Assembly: GCA_018692315.1 (NCBI GenBank)
Contig: JABHKC010000164.1
Location: 1-64,000 of the forward strand
Source: Bacteroidota bacterium
Lineage (GTDB): Bacteria > Bacteroidota > Bacteroidia > Bacteroidales > JABHKC01
Direction: 5' to 3'
DNA length: 64,000 nucleotides
The position numbers and the translations under genes are program-made. Below, in pieces: positions 53,581-62,113 of the stretch (position 1 is the stretch's first letter; the number at the start of each line of letters is the position of its first letter). The notes below the pieces were generated by a model. That model was given only the letters and a program-made list of their open reading frames with translations. It had not been told where the DNA came from and did no database searches.

Positions 53581-54240
53581 TCACTTCATTGATTTCAAAA
53601 TCTCCTTATAATGGAAAATTTTAGTTCCCTTTGCATCAGCTTTTGAAGCTTCTATCATTGATTTTGCAACATCATGAGCTCTAATAGGTTTCATTTTTGT
53701 CGGCAGTAAAAATGATAATGGTTTCATAAGTAATGTAGCAATAATTTCTCCAAATCTGAATTCTTGTCTTTTTCCCAATAATAGTGATGGTCGAAAAATA
53801 GAAAGTGATGGAATATTTAAGCCGGATATAGTATCTTCAACTTCCCCTTTTAGTTTGGTGTAAAAATTATTACTTTTACTATTTGCCCCATAAGATGATA
53901 CAAGTATAAATTGCTCACAACCAGTTTCTAAACTTAATTTGGCAGCGGTTACAGGAATATAGTAATCTATTTTACGATATTCGTTTTTATCACCTTTAGT
54001 TTTTTTATTAGTAGTACCAACAGCACAAAAGACTACGCTGCTACCACTTATTTTTGACTGAAAGGATTCCTCGTCGCTAAAATCAATTATTGACACTTTT
54101 ACTTTTGGGTTATCAATTTTTACAGCTCTTCTTACTATGATTTTAATTTCAGAAAATGCAGAATCATTTTGCAATAAATCTAATAATTGACTTCCTATTA
54201 GTCCTGTTGCTCCAATTATTGTTGCTGTTCTATTTATCAT
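53581..54240 (-). CDS. NAD(P)-binding SDR-type oxidoreductase (HTATIP2-like)
   Basis: A 219-residue atypical short-chain dehydrogenase. The Rossmann glycine motif is at the start (TATIIGATGLIGSQLLDLL). VVFCAVGTTNKKTKGDKNEY and EQFILVSSYGANSKSNNFYT follow, then FRPSLLLGKRQEFR. The catalytic Y-x3-K pair is seen only as YTKLKGEVED. Substrate unknown. It is a single gene flanked by repeats on one side and the helicase gene on the other. Confidence 0.82.
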   Translation of the reverse strand: MINRTATIIGATGLIGSQLLDLLQNDSAFSEIKIIVRRAVKIDNPKVKVSIIDFSDEESFQSKISGSSVVFCAVGTTNKKTKGDKNEYRKIDYYIPVTAAKLSLETGCEQFILVSSYGANSKSNNFYTKLKGEVEDTISGLNIPSLSIFRPSLLLGKRQEFRFGEIIATLLMKPLSFLLPTKMKPIRAHDVAKSMIEASKADAKGTKIFHYKEILKSMK

Positions 54241-54351
54241 TTTAGCACCAAACTTTAAATTTATTTCTATGTTGATTTATGTTCATAACTGTCAATTTAA
54301 CTGCCACTTAACCAATGACATTTATACATTGTGTGCTACCGGAGATAATTT

Positions 54352-55614
54352 TCAGCTCCGTTTTCGCGAAAATGAACGGCGGTGCTTTTGACGTTTTTTA
54401 CTTTTTGCACTATTAGTTGAGTTTGCCGGAGAGTCTTGTTGTGCTTTCGCTTGATTTTTAGAATTCTCTTCAATATTATCAATAATAAATGGATGTTCCT
54501 CTACCTCAGGGATTTCTTGATTAATCAATTTCTGGATGTCGCGCAAGTATGCTTTTTCTTCGCTATCGCAAAATGAGAGTGCAATTCCACTGGCACTTGC
54601 TCTGCCTGTCCTACCTATACGGTGAACATATGTTTCCGGAATGTTTGGTAAATCGTAATTAATAACATGCGACAATTCTTCGATGTCGATGCCGCGTGCC
54701 GCAATGTCTGTTGCAACCAAAACATTGGTTATTCCACTTTTGAAATTGCCCAAAGCTCGTTGTCGTGCTCCTTGAGATTTATTTCCATGAATGGCACAAG
54801 CAGCAATGTCTGCTTTTCCAAGAAACTTGACGATTTTATCTGCACCGTATTTTGTTCTCGAAAAAATCAGTGTAGAATCGAATTGTTCAGTTTTTAGCAA
54901 ATGCACTAATAACTTGGTTTTAGCTTTCTTTTCCACAAAATAAATCGATTGTTCAACTTTTTCGGCAGTTGCCTGTTCCGGCTTAATAACTACTTTGTCC
55001 GGATTGCCAAGAATTTTGCGTGATAAGCTCACAATGTCGGGTGGCATAGTAGCCGAAAAAAACAAGGACTGTCGTTTATGTGGCAATTTGGCAATAATCT
55101 TACGAATGTCGTGAATAAAACCCATATCAAGCATTCTGTCTGCTTCATCAAGAACGAAATATTCTATATCTTTTAATGTGAAAAATCCTTGTTCCATCAA
55201 GTCGAGCAATCGCCCGGGTGTGGCTACAAGAACATCAATGCCTTTTCGGAGAGCATCAGTTTGTTGGGATTGTTTTACACCACCGAAAATAACTGTATTT
55301 TTAATCCTTGTGTATTTCCCATAAACCGTAAAACTATCGGCAATCTGAATTGCTAATTCTCGTGTGGGAGTAACAATAAGTGCTCTGATTTTGCGCTGAC
55401 CATGGTTTCGTTGCTTATTTAGATGAAGGTGTTGCAGGATTGGAATTGCAAAAGCTGCTGTTTTGCCTGTGCCTGTTTGAGCACAAGCAAGCAAATCTTT
55501 TCCTTGCAGCAATATTGGAATAGATTTTTCTTGAATTGGTGTAGGATTTGTATAACCTTCATCGCTGAGTGCTTTCAGGATAGGTTCAATAATTCCTAGA
55601 ACTTTAAATATCAT
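54352..55614 (-). CDS. rhlE: DEAD-box RNA helicase, RhlE-type
   Basis: A 420-residue ATP-dependent RNA helicase. All motifs are visible: Q motif ([14 protein letters not shown]), motif [12 protein letters not shown], Ia [59 protein letters not shown]. The C-terminus is a basic RNA-binding tail ([17 protein letters not shown]). It works in ribosome assembly or RNA turnover, often cold-induced. Start and length are as usual for RhlE. Confidence 0.93.
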   Translation of the reverse strand: MIFKVLGIIEPILKALSDEGYTNPTPIQEKSIPILLQGKDLLACAQTGTGKTAAFAIPILQHLHLNKQRNHGQRKIRALIVTPTRELAIQIADSFTVYGKYTRIKNTVIFGGVKQSQQTDALRKGIDVLVATPGRLLDLMEQGFFTLKDIEYFVLDEADRMLDMGFIHDIRKIIAKLPHKRQSLFFSATMPPDIVSLSRKILGNPDKVVIKPEQATAEKVEQSIYFVEKKAKTKLLVHLLKTEQFDSTLIFSRTKYGADKIVKFLGKADIAACAIHGNKSQGARQRALGNFKSGITNVLVATDIAARGIDIEELSHVINYDLPNIPETYVHRIGRTGRASASGIALSFCDSEEKAYLRDIQKLINQEIPEVEEHPFIIDNIEENSKNQAKAQQDSPANSTNSAKSKKRQKHRRSFSRKRS

Positions 55615-55756
55615 GTAATAATTATAAAAAGCGACAAAGTTAGAAAGATTTTTGGATATTGAAATATTCAGCTTTGAGACTAATTATTAATGTAGAATCT
55701 ACATCTCATTTAAAAAACAGATGTATTATATTTATTCATAGCCGGTTAAAAATAAT

Positions 55757-57100
55757 TTAACGATCAAATAGCAATCTCATGCCAAATTTAGATTCGTCTA
55801 AAATACCATTTTCATGAGCCAAATGACCGTTTACGAAAGTATGTGTAACTTTCGATTGAAATTCTTGATTTTCAAAAGGTGACCATTTACATTTATAAAG
55901 AATATTGTCTTTCGTAACTTTCCATTTTTTGTTTAAATCGACAATTGCAATATCTGCCCAATATCCTTCCCTGATATATCCTCGTTTTTCGATTTGAAAA
56001 ATTTCGGCTGGGGTATGACACATTTTTTCAACTATTTTTTCCAGCGAAATTTGCTTTTTGTGAAACATCTCAAGCATAGCAACCAAAGTATGCTGAACTA
56101 ATGGACCTCCTGAAGGAGCTTTAAAATAGGAATTGTTTTTTTCGGATATAGTATGCGGGGCATGGTCGCTGGCAATTACATCAATTTTATTTTCGAGAAC
56201 AGCTTTCAGCAAAGTATTTTTATCATTTTCGGTTTTTATGGCAGGATTCCACTTTATTCTTGAACCGAATTTTTCATAATCATTATCGTCGAACCACAAA
56301 TGATGAACGCAAACTTCCGCTGTTATTCTTTTATTTTTTGCTAAAGTTTGGTTTTCGAACAGCTCTGTTTCTTTGGCTGTAGAAAGGTGCAAAACGTGCA
56401 AACGGGTGTTAAACTTTTTAGAAAGCTCAACTGCAAAAGATGATGAAGTATAGCAAGCCTCAGAACTTCTAATTTTCGGATGAAAAGCAATTGGCAAATT
56501 CTCTCCATATTTTTCTCTGAATAATGCAGTATTTTTCTTAATTGTAGCTTCGTCCTCGCAATGTGTGGCTATCAGAAGTTTTGCTTTTGCAAAAATCTCA
56601 GCCAAAACTTGTTTGTCATCAACCAACATATTTCCGGTAGATGAGCCCATGAAAATTTTTATGCCACAAACATTTCTTGGATTTGTTTTCAGAAGTTCAT
56701 CAATATTTTGGTTTGTTGCACCTATATAAAACGAGTAATTTGCAATGGATTTTTTCGACGCAAGTTCATATTTTTCTTCAAGTAGTTTTTGAGTTGTGGT
56801 TTGAGGAATTGTGTTTGGCATTTCCATGAAAGAGGTAATTCCTCCGGCAACAGCTGCTCTTGATTCTGTTTGAATCTCAGCTTTTTCTGTGAGCCCTGGT
56901 TCGCGAAAATGAACCTGATCATCTATTACACCTGGCAAAATATATTTTCCTTTTGCATCAACAATTTTGCAATCATTAAAATCATTGGCTGAAATTTCAG
57001 TTCTGAAAATTTGGGAGATTTTCGATTCTTCAATTAGAATGCTTCCCCGAAAAACTTCGGCTTCATTTACAATATTTCCGTTTAATATTAGAGTTTTCAT
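55757..57100 (-). CDS. pyrC: Dihydroorotase (type I, PyrC-like)
   Basis: About 447 residues from the ATG at 57100 (MKTLILNGNIVNEAEV); an upstream ATG at 57130 would add ten basic residues. It closes the dihydroorotate ring in pyrimidine synthesis. The metal site is visible: GVIDDQVHFREPGLTEKAEI with the H-x-H equivalent reading QVHFRE, LIATHCEDE, VLHLSTAKE, and DVIASDHAPHTISEK for the catalytic Asp. The first His of the usual DxHxH is Gln here (DDQVHF), a known feature of some Bacteroidota enzymes. It is 45 bp after the mannosyltransferase gene. Confidence 0.9.
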   Translation of the reverse strand: MKTLILNGNIVNEAEVFRGSILIEESKISQIFRTEISANDFNDCKIVDAKGKYILPGVIDDQVHFREPGLTEKAEIQTESRAAVAGGITSFMEMPNTIPQTTTQKLLEEKYELASKKSIANYSFYIGATNQNIDELLKTNPRNVCGIKIFMGSSTGNMLVDDKQVLAEIFAKAKLLIATHCEDEATIKKNTALFREKYGENLPIAFHPKIRSSEACYTSSSFAVELSKKFNTRLHVLHLSTAKETELFENQTLAKNKRITAEVCVHHLWFDDNDYEKFGSRIKWNPAIKTENDKNTLLKAVLENKIDVIASDHAPHTISEKNNSYFKAPSGGPLVQHTLVAMLEMFHKKQISLEKIVEKMCHTPAEIFQIEKRGYIREGYWADIAIVDLNKKWKVTKDNILYKCKWSPFENQEFQSKVTHTFVNGHLAHENGILDESKFGMRLLFDR

Positions 57101-57145
57101 TTTTTTGAATTTGCTAAGTAGTCGCCCCACTTTAAGAACTTTAAA

Positions 57146-57880
57146 TTAAACTCTTTCATATTTTGTGAAGAAGCTACGAATCTTCATTTTAATAACACCC
57201 CAAATAGCTTCGTTAAAAATACCTCCGCTCATTTTCGATGCTCCTTCTTTTCTATCTGTGAAAACTATTGGAACTTCAATAATATTAAAGCCGTATTTCC
57301 AAGCTGTAAATTTCATCTCAATCTGAAAAGCGTATCCTTTTAATCTGATTTTATCTATATCGATAGTTTCAAGCACTTTACGAGAATAGCATTTAAAACC
57401 TGCAGTCGTATCGCGAATTTTCATCCCAGTAATTTTTCTAACATACATCGATGCGAAAAATGACAGCAATACTCGTCCCATTGGCCAATTCACTACATTA
57501 ACTCCAGATTTGTATCGTGAACCTATAGACATATCTCCACCCTCTTTTATGCAGGCATCATATAATTGTATTAGGTCGTCGGGATTGTGCGAAAAGTCGC
57601 AGTCCATTTCAAAAATGTAGTCGTATTGTTTTTCAATTGCCCATTTAAAACCGGAAATATAAGCAGTTCCCAATCCAAGTTTTCCTTTTCTTTCGAGAAT
57701 AAAAAGTCTGTTTTCGTATTCTGGTTGAAGTTTTTTTACGATTGCTCCAGTTCCGTCCGGCGAATTATCTTCCACAATTAGCAAATCGTATTCTTTCTCT
57801 AAGGAAAAAACTTTCCTTATCATTTTATCAATATTCTCTTTCTCGTTGTATGTTGGGATAATAACAATGCTATCTGACAC
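57146..57880 (-). CDS. Polyprenol monophosphomannose synthase (GT2)
   Basis: A 244-residue GT2 glycosyltransferase of the Dpm1/Ppm1 type. It transfers mannose (or glucose) from the nucleotide sugar to polyprenyl phosphate at the inner membrane. Motifs: SIVIIPTYNEKENIDKMIRK, the DxD-region ending VEDNSPDGTG, FEMDCDFSHNPDDLIQLYDA, RDTTAGFKCYSRKVLE and VPIVFTDRKEGASKMSGGI. There is no C-terminal membrane domain, as in the short DPM form. It is probably co-transcribed with pyrC. Confidence 0.9.
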   Translation of the reverse strand: MSDSIVIIPTYNEKENIDKMIRKVFSLEKEYDLLIVEDNSPDGTGAIVKKLQPEYENRLFILERKGKLGLGTAYISGFKWAIEKQYDYIFEMDCDFSHNPDDLIQLYDACIKEGGDMSIGSRYKSGVNVVNWPMGRVLLSFFASMYVRKITGMKIRDTTAGFKCYSRKVLETIDIDKIRLKGYAFQIEMKFTAWKYGFNIIEVPIVFTDRKEGASKMSGGIFNEAIWGVIKMKIRSFFTKYERV

Positions 57881-58010
57881 TTCTTAATTATTTTTTTGGT
57901 TAATAACAATAATAAAACTCATTTTTCTTCAATCTATTATTTCAAATAATTCCGCTAAAATACAATTATGAACCTGAATAAAAAAACTAAAAAAAATAAT
58001 GAAAATTAAA

Positions 58011-58041
58011 TTTGGAAAGTAGAAAATACTATTTACTTTTG
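58011..58041 (+). promoter_or_regulatory. Promoter of tRNA-Pro
   Basis: TTTG at 58011-58014, then 19 bases, then TACTTTTG at 58034-58041: the ideal Bacteroidota promoter spacing. It sits 17 bases before the mature tRNA end. Confidence 0.85.
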
Positions 58042-58057
58042 CACCGCCGAAAAAATT

Positions 58058-58132
58058 CGGGGTGTAGCGTAGCCCGGTTAGCGCGCCTGCTTTGGGAGCA
58101 GGAGGTCGCAGGTTCGAATCCTGCCACCCCGA
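58058..58132 (+). tRNA. tRNA-Pro (TGG)
   Basis: Cloverleaf with acceptor cggggtg/caccccg, anticodon stem cctgc/gcagg and loop tttggga, so the anticodon is TGG (proline). T arm gcagg/cctgc with ttcgaat. The last base given is the discriminator A; CCA is not encoded. Confidence 0.95.
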
Positions 58133-58238
58133 CAAACCGTAACTAATGTAAATTGGTTGCGGTTTTTTTGTATGGGCTAGCAAGGAATATTTTTTGCGAT
58201 TGAACTTCATGTAATTTTATTATTTCCTTTTGTTAAGG

Positions 58239-58273
58239 CAAAAAAAATCCCGAAAGATTTGAACTTTCGGGAT
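58239..58273 (-). terminator. Terminator copy after the crotonase fragment
   Basis: Stem atcccgaaag / ctttcgggat with a T run on the minus strand. It corresponds to the terminator of the intact crotonase gene and is part of the duplicated segment. Confidence 0.85.
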
Positions 58274-58302
58274 GTCTGATTTGAAATTTCTAACAGAAAT
58301 AA

Positions 58303-58515
58303 TTACTTTCCAGAAAGATTAGCTTTACGTTTTTCTAAAAATGCTGTTGTTCCTTCTTTAAAATCTTCTGCTGCAAAACAATCGCCAAAACTTTTGCTTC
58401 TGTTTCAAATCCGCATACTTTTTTGTCGTAATAAGAATTTACACATTTAATTACTCCGACAACTGCTAAGGGCGATTTTTTCATTATTATTTTTAGTAAT
58501 TCTTTGGCTTTTGTT
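58303..58515 (-). pseudogene. 3'-end fragment of crotonase gene (duplicate)
   Basis: About 213 bp closely matching the last part of the crotonase gene at 59268-59480, offset by 965 bp. It includes the stop codon and, beyond it, the terminator. One base is missing (ccaaaacttttg against ccaaaaacttttg), so the frame is shifted. The copy begins right after the toxin frame's stop. It is non-functional. Confidence 0.9.
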
Positions 58516-58860
58516 TTAAATAATACCGTTTTTCTTTAAGAGTGTATGTATCTCTTTTTCGGAAATACTGTCTTTTTCATTCTTATCGTACATTTTCAAA
58601 AGCGTAATTTTGTGAGTATCAATTTTAGCTAAAATTGTATTGTAAGATAATACTTTTGCTCCACCTTTTTTTTCTTTTCCTTTCGATTTTATTGCAATTC
58701 GAATTTTACGGATGCCCTTACACAAATTTTGTCCAATATCTGGATTTTCTAATAAATCAGATTTCAAATTGATTAAATCAGATGTTAGTGAATTGTAGCG
58801 TTTTTACAAACGTTTATAATCCTTTTCAAAATCACTTGATAGTTTAATCTCTATTTTCAT
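58516..58860 (-). pseudogene. RelE-type toxin interrupted by one TAA
   Basis: From the ATG at 58860 the frame gives MKIEIKLSSDFEKDYKRL, then TAA (complement of 58804-58806, codon 19), then KRYNSLTSDLINLKSDLLEN, GIRKIRIAIKSKGKEKKGGA, KVLSYNTILAKI and KITLLKMYDKNEKDSISEKE to the normal stop at 58516, about 115 residues in all. The blocks match RelE/ParE-family mRNA interferases (RKIRIAI, SKGKxKxGGA, YDK). There is no frameshift. The single stop lies early, so the toxin should be dead. The ATG overlaps the antitoxin's end by 17 bp. Confidence 0.85.
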
Positions 58861-59110
58861 CTAATAATTCCGTCAAGGTTTTTAATTCTTTTTTATTATC
58901 CTCAGCTTCTTTTACTTCAATTAAAGCTCGTTTAACTCCTTCAACTATTCCTACAGCCGTATCTTCATAATCTATAGCTTGTTGTATTTTTTCTGTATTT
59001 GTTTCAGGTTTGGGCATTATTATTTCAGTTTTCAACATTAGTCGTTTTGCCAATTCATTAAGCAGATTGAGTTCGTCTATATTGTTGCTATGTATTTGTA
59101 ATGTTCCCAT
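58844..59110 (-). CDS. Antitoxin of the RelE-type module
   Basis: An 88-residue acidic and helical protein with an intact frame (LQIHSNNIDELNLLNELAKR; IQQAIDYEDTAVGIVEGVKR; LKTLTELLDENRD). It lies directly before the toxin frame, overlapping it, in the standard antitoxin-first order. I do not recognise a DNA-binding domain; its role as antitoxin is from position and size. It is the intact half of a module whose toxin is broken. Confidence 0.75.
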   Translation of the reverse strand: MGTLQIHSNNIDELNLLNELAKRLMLKTEIIMPKPETNTEKIQQAIDYEDTAVGIVEGVKRALIEVKEAEDNKKELKTLTELLDENRD

Positions 59111-59212
59111 AATTATTTATTTTGAACAAAAATAATAGAAATGTTTGGTATTGTAGAATTGACTTGAAAGCCTAATGTGTAGCATTTCAGAAAAAATAAT
59201 AAAACAAAAACA

Positions 59213-59237
59213 TCCCGAAAATACAAAACTTTCGGGA
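59213..59237 (-). terminator. Terminator after the intact crotonase gene
   Basis: Stem tcccgaaa / tttcggga around atacaaaac, with a T-rich stretch downstream on the minus strand. The same sequence recurs 965 bp away at 58239-58273. Confidence 0.85.
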
Positions 59238-59267
59238 CTTTCAAGAAAATATGTTTTAAGGAAATAA

Positions 59268-60047
59268 TTACTTTCCAGGAAAATTAGCTTTACGTTTTTC
59301 TAAAAATGCTGTTGTTCCTTCTTTAAAATCTTCGGTGGCAAAACAATCGCCAAAAACTTTTGCTTCTGTTTCAAAGCCGCATTCTTTTTTGTTGTAATAA
59401 GCGTTTACACATTTAATTACTCCTGCAACTGCAACTGGCGATTTTTTCATTATTTTCTTTAATAATTCTTTGGCTTTCGGTAGAAGTTCTTCTTGTAGAA
59501 CAACATAATTTATTAGGCCCAAATCTTTGGCTTCGGCTGCTCCAATCATGCCGGCAGTCATCAAAAGTTCAATTGCTTTCGTTTTGCCAATATATCGGGC
59601 AAGTCGTTGCGTTCCGGCATATCCGGGAGTAACGCCGAGATTAACTTCCGGTTGTCCTAATTTAGCATTTTCTGAGGCAATTCTCAAATGACACGAAAGT
59701 GCAAGTTCGTTGCCACCTCCTAATGCAAATCCATTTATTGCAGCAATAACAGGTTTAGGAGAATCTTCAATTATCTGAAATATTCTCATTCCGTTGCTGC
59801 TAAGTTCTGTGCCTTGTTCGTCAGTGAAATTGGCAAATTCTTTGATGTCGGCTCCTGCAATAAATGCTTTTTCGCCGGCTCCGGTAAATATTATTGCTTT
59901 GACTTTTTCGTTAGAAATTGCTAGATTCATAGCAGTTTCAATTTCTGCAAAAGTTTTTTTGTTTAGGGCATTTAGGAATTTCGGACGATTAATTGTTATT
60001 GTTAAAATTCCTTCTTCAATGTTTTCGAGAATGTTTTCGTAATTCAT
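59268..60047 (-). CDS. crt: Short-chain enoyl-CoA hydratase (crotonase)
   Basis: A 259-residue crotonase-fold enzyme, hydrating crotonyl-CoA to 3-hydroxybutyryl-CoA or the reverse. The oxyanion-hole block is FTGAGEKAFIAGADIKEF. INGFALGGGNELALSCHLRI follows, then GQPEVNLGVTPGYAGTQRLA with the catalytic Glu (PEVNLG). The C-terminus is FLEKRKANFPGK. It is the last gene of the butyrate-type operon, 39 bp after buk, and its 3' end is duplicated 965 bp downstream. Confidence 0.93.
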   Translation of the reverse strand: MNYENILENIEEGILTITINRPKFLNALNKKTFAEIETAMNLAISNEKVKAIIFTGAGEKAFIAGADIKEFANFTDEQGTELSSNGMRIFQIIEDSPKPVIAAINGFALGGGNELALSCHLRIASENAKLGQPEVNLGVTPGYAGTQRLARYIGKTKAIELLMTAGMIGAAEAKDLGLINYVVLQEELLPKAKELLKKIMKKSPVAVAGVIKCVNAYYNKKECGFETEAKVFGDCFATEDFKEGTTAFLEKRKANFPGK

Positions 60048-60086
60048 AGGTTTTAATTTTAAATTATAAATTTCAAAATATAATAA

Positions 60087-61169
60087 TCAATCTTTCTGAT
60101 AAATTTTTGGTTTAATTTCTCCTTTTACAACCATCAATCCGTTTGTGGCAAGCGACTTCATTTCATCTTCACCTGGATAAACATGAACAGCAGCTATTTT
60201 ATGAACTCTTTCGATAATAAAATTTACGAAAAGTTTGCTAAATGCAATTCCTCCTGTAATAAGAATTGCATCGACATTACCTTTCAGAACAGGTGCCATT
60301 GAACCAATAGTTTTTGAAACCTGATAAGCCATTGCTTCGAAATAGAATAAAGCCTCTTCGTCTCCGTCAATAGCCCGCATTTCTATATCGTAAGCACTAT
60401 TTGTTCCAAGATATGCAGCCAATCCTCCCTCTCCGGTTAGCATTTTTTTTATTTTCTGATGAGAATAGTTTCCGCTGAAACACATTCTTGCTAAGTCTCC
60501 TACGGGCAATGTTCCGCTTCGCTCGGGCGAAAATGGACCCTCGCCGTCTAATCCTTGATTTACATCTACAACTTTCCCTTTTTCATGTGCTCCAACTGTA
60601 ATTCCGCCACCAAGGTGAACAACAATCAGATTTAAATCTTCATATTTTTTTAATATTGACTTAGAGTGGGAGCGGGCAACAGCCTTCTGATTTAAAGCGT
60701 GAAAAATTGACTTTCGCCGAAAGGCCGGATGTCCGGTAATTCTGGCAAGGGGCATAAGTTCGTCAACTACCACAGGATCGGCAATATATGCTTTTGCGTT
60801 TTTCGTAGATTTTGCAATCTCGTCGGCAATTAATCCTCCTAAATTGCTGGCATGTTCGCCGAGAGGACTATTTTTCAGGTCGTGTCTAAGATTATCATTT
60901 ATTTCATAAACACCTGATTCGATAGGCTTAACAAGTCCTCCACGTCCTACAATAATATTAATATCAAGTAGGTTTATTTTTTCGTCTTTTAGTTCGTTAA
61001 GAATAATGTCTCTACGAAACTCGTACTGGTCTGTGATACTTTCATACTTTTCTAAATCCTCGACAGAATGTTTGATATTCTTAATAAAAGTTGGATTATG
61101 ATTTTTATAAACTGCAATTTTTGTTGAAGTTGAGCCGGGATTTATCGCAAGTATATTTATATTTTCCAT
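60087..61169 (-). CDS. buk: Butyrate kinase
   Basis: A 360-residue acetokinase-family enzyme, making ATP from butyryl phosphate (or a branched-chain analogue) in the last step of fermentation. Start ILAINPGSTSTKIAVYKNHN is the phosphate loop. VGRGGLVKPIESGVYEINDN, VVHLGGGITVGAHEKGKVVD and AILITGGIAFSKLFVNFI are diagnostic for buk rather than ackA. It is 21 bp after ptb. Confidence 0.95.
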   Translation of the reverse strand: MENINILAINPGSTSTKIAVYKNHNPTFIKNIKHSVEDLEKYESITDQYEFRRDIILNELKDEKINLLDINIIVGRGGLVKPIESGVYEINDNLRHDLKNSPLGEHASNLGGLIADEIAKSTKNAKAYIADPVVVDELMPLARITGHPAFRRKSIFHALNQKAVARSHSKSILKKYEDLNLIVVHLGGGITVGAHEKGKVVDVNQGLDGEGPFSPERSGTLPVGDLARMCFSGNYSHQKIKKMLTGEGGLAAYLGTNSAYDIEMRAIDGDEEALFYFEAMAYQVSKTIGSMAPVLKGNVDAILITGGIAFSKLFVNFIIERVHKIAAVHVYPGEDEMKSLATNGLMVVKGEIKPKIYQKD

Positions 61170-61190
61170 TTTTACAAAAATATAAAGAAT

Positions 61191-62093
61191 CTATTTAAAT
61201 GAAACTGCAGCAAGTAATATGCTGTTTAGTTTTGCTTCTTCTGAATCTGAGCGCGAAGTGAGCACTATTGGAGCTTTTGCCCCAAGAATTACTGCTGCAA
61301 TTTTCGCATCGCCAAAAAATGAAAGGGCTTTATAAAGAACATTTCCAGATTCGATATTTGGCATTAGGAGTAAATCTGCATCGCCGGAAACTGGGCTTGA
61401 AATTCCTTTTTGGATGGCACTTTCAGAACTTATTGCATTGTCGAAGGCAAGTGGTCCGTCAATTTCGCAATTCAATATTTGATTTCGTTGGGACATTTTC
61501 GAAAGTAATGCAGCATCGAGTGAAGCTATCATATTTTCATCAACATTTTCCATAGCGGCAATGGCTGCTACTTTTGGTTTCTCAATACCAAGTTTGTTCA
61601 TGTAATCAATGGCATTTTTCAGGATAGCTACTTTTGCTTTCAGATCTGGTGCAATATTCATAGCTACATCAGTAAGTCCCAAAAGTTTATGATATTTTTT
61701 TATTTCAAAAATAGCAAGATGTGAAAGCAATCCTCCGGTTCTCAGTCCCCATTCTTTGTTTAAAACTCCTTTTAATAAAACGCTGGTATTGACATTTCCT
61801 TTCATTAAAATATCTGCTTTTTTTTCGGCAACCAATTTTACAGAAATTTCAACAGCTTTTTGTTTGTCTGCTTCGTCAATTATTTGAATATCTGTCAAAC
61901 TGTATGAATATTTTTCCGAAAGAGAAATTATTTCGTCTTTTTTGCCAACCAGAACGATTTCGACAATTTCTTTTTTGTAGGCATTATATGCTGCATCTAA
62001 GGCATGGTGATCTTGTGCAACAGCTAAGACTAATTTCTTTTTGTCTTTCTGTTTTTCCAGTAATTTATTAAGATCTGATAAAGTTTTAAGCAT
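61191..62093 (-). CDS. ptb: Phosphate butyryltransferase
   Basis: A 300-residue PTA_PTB-family enzyme that converts butyryl-CoA and phosphate to butyryl phosphate. Visible blocks are ADILMKGNVNTSVLLKGVLN, LLSHLAIFEI, NCEIDGPLAFDNAIS and the end block LLMPNIESGNVLYKALSFFG. It lies in a tight run with buk and ackA, a direct pair with buk for ATP-yielding butyrate formation. Related acyl groups (isobutyryl, valeryl) may also be used. Confidence 0.94.
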   Translation of the reverse strand: MLKTLSDLNKLLEKQKDKKKLVLAVAQDHHALDAAYNAYKKEIVEIVLVGKKDEIISLSEKYSYSLTDIQIIDEADKQKAVEISVKLVAEKKADILMKGNVNTSVLLKGVLNKEWGLRTGGLLSHLAIFEIKKYHKLLGLTDVAMNIAPDLKAKVAILKNAIDYMNKLGIEKPKVAAIAAMENVDENMIASLDAALLSKMSQRNQILNCEIDGPLAFDNAISSESAIQKGISSPVSGDADLLLMPNIESGNVLYKALSFFGDAKIAAVILGAKAPIVLTSRSDSEEAKLNSILLAAVSFK

Positions 62094-62113
62094 TTTATAA
62101 TAAATTACATGTG

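Noticed and set aside
57929..58210. Open frame on the minus strand across tRNA-Pro (GWQDSNLRPPAPKAGALTGL)
   Set aside because: This peptide is the familiar antisense reading of a tRNA-Pro gene; the tRNA is clear on the plus strand with a strong promoter.
58516..58767. Short frame as an independent 83-residue gene
   Set aside because: It is the C-terminal part of the RelE-type toxin that starts at 58860 and is cut by TAA at codon 19.
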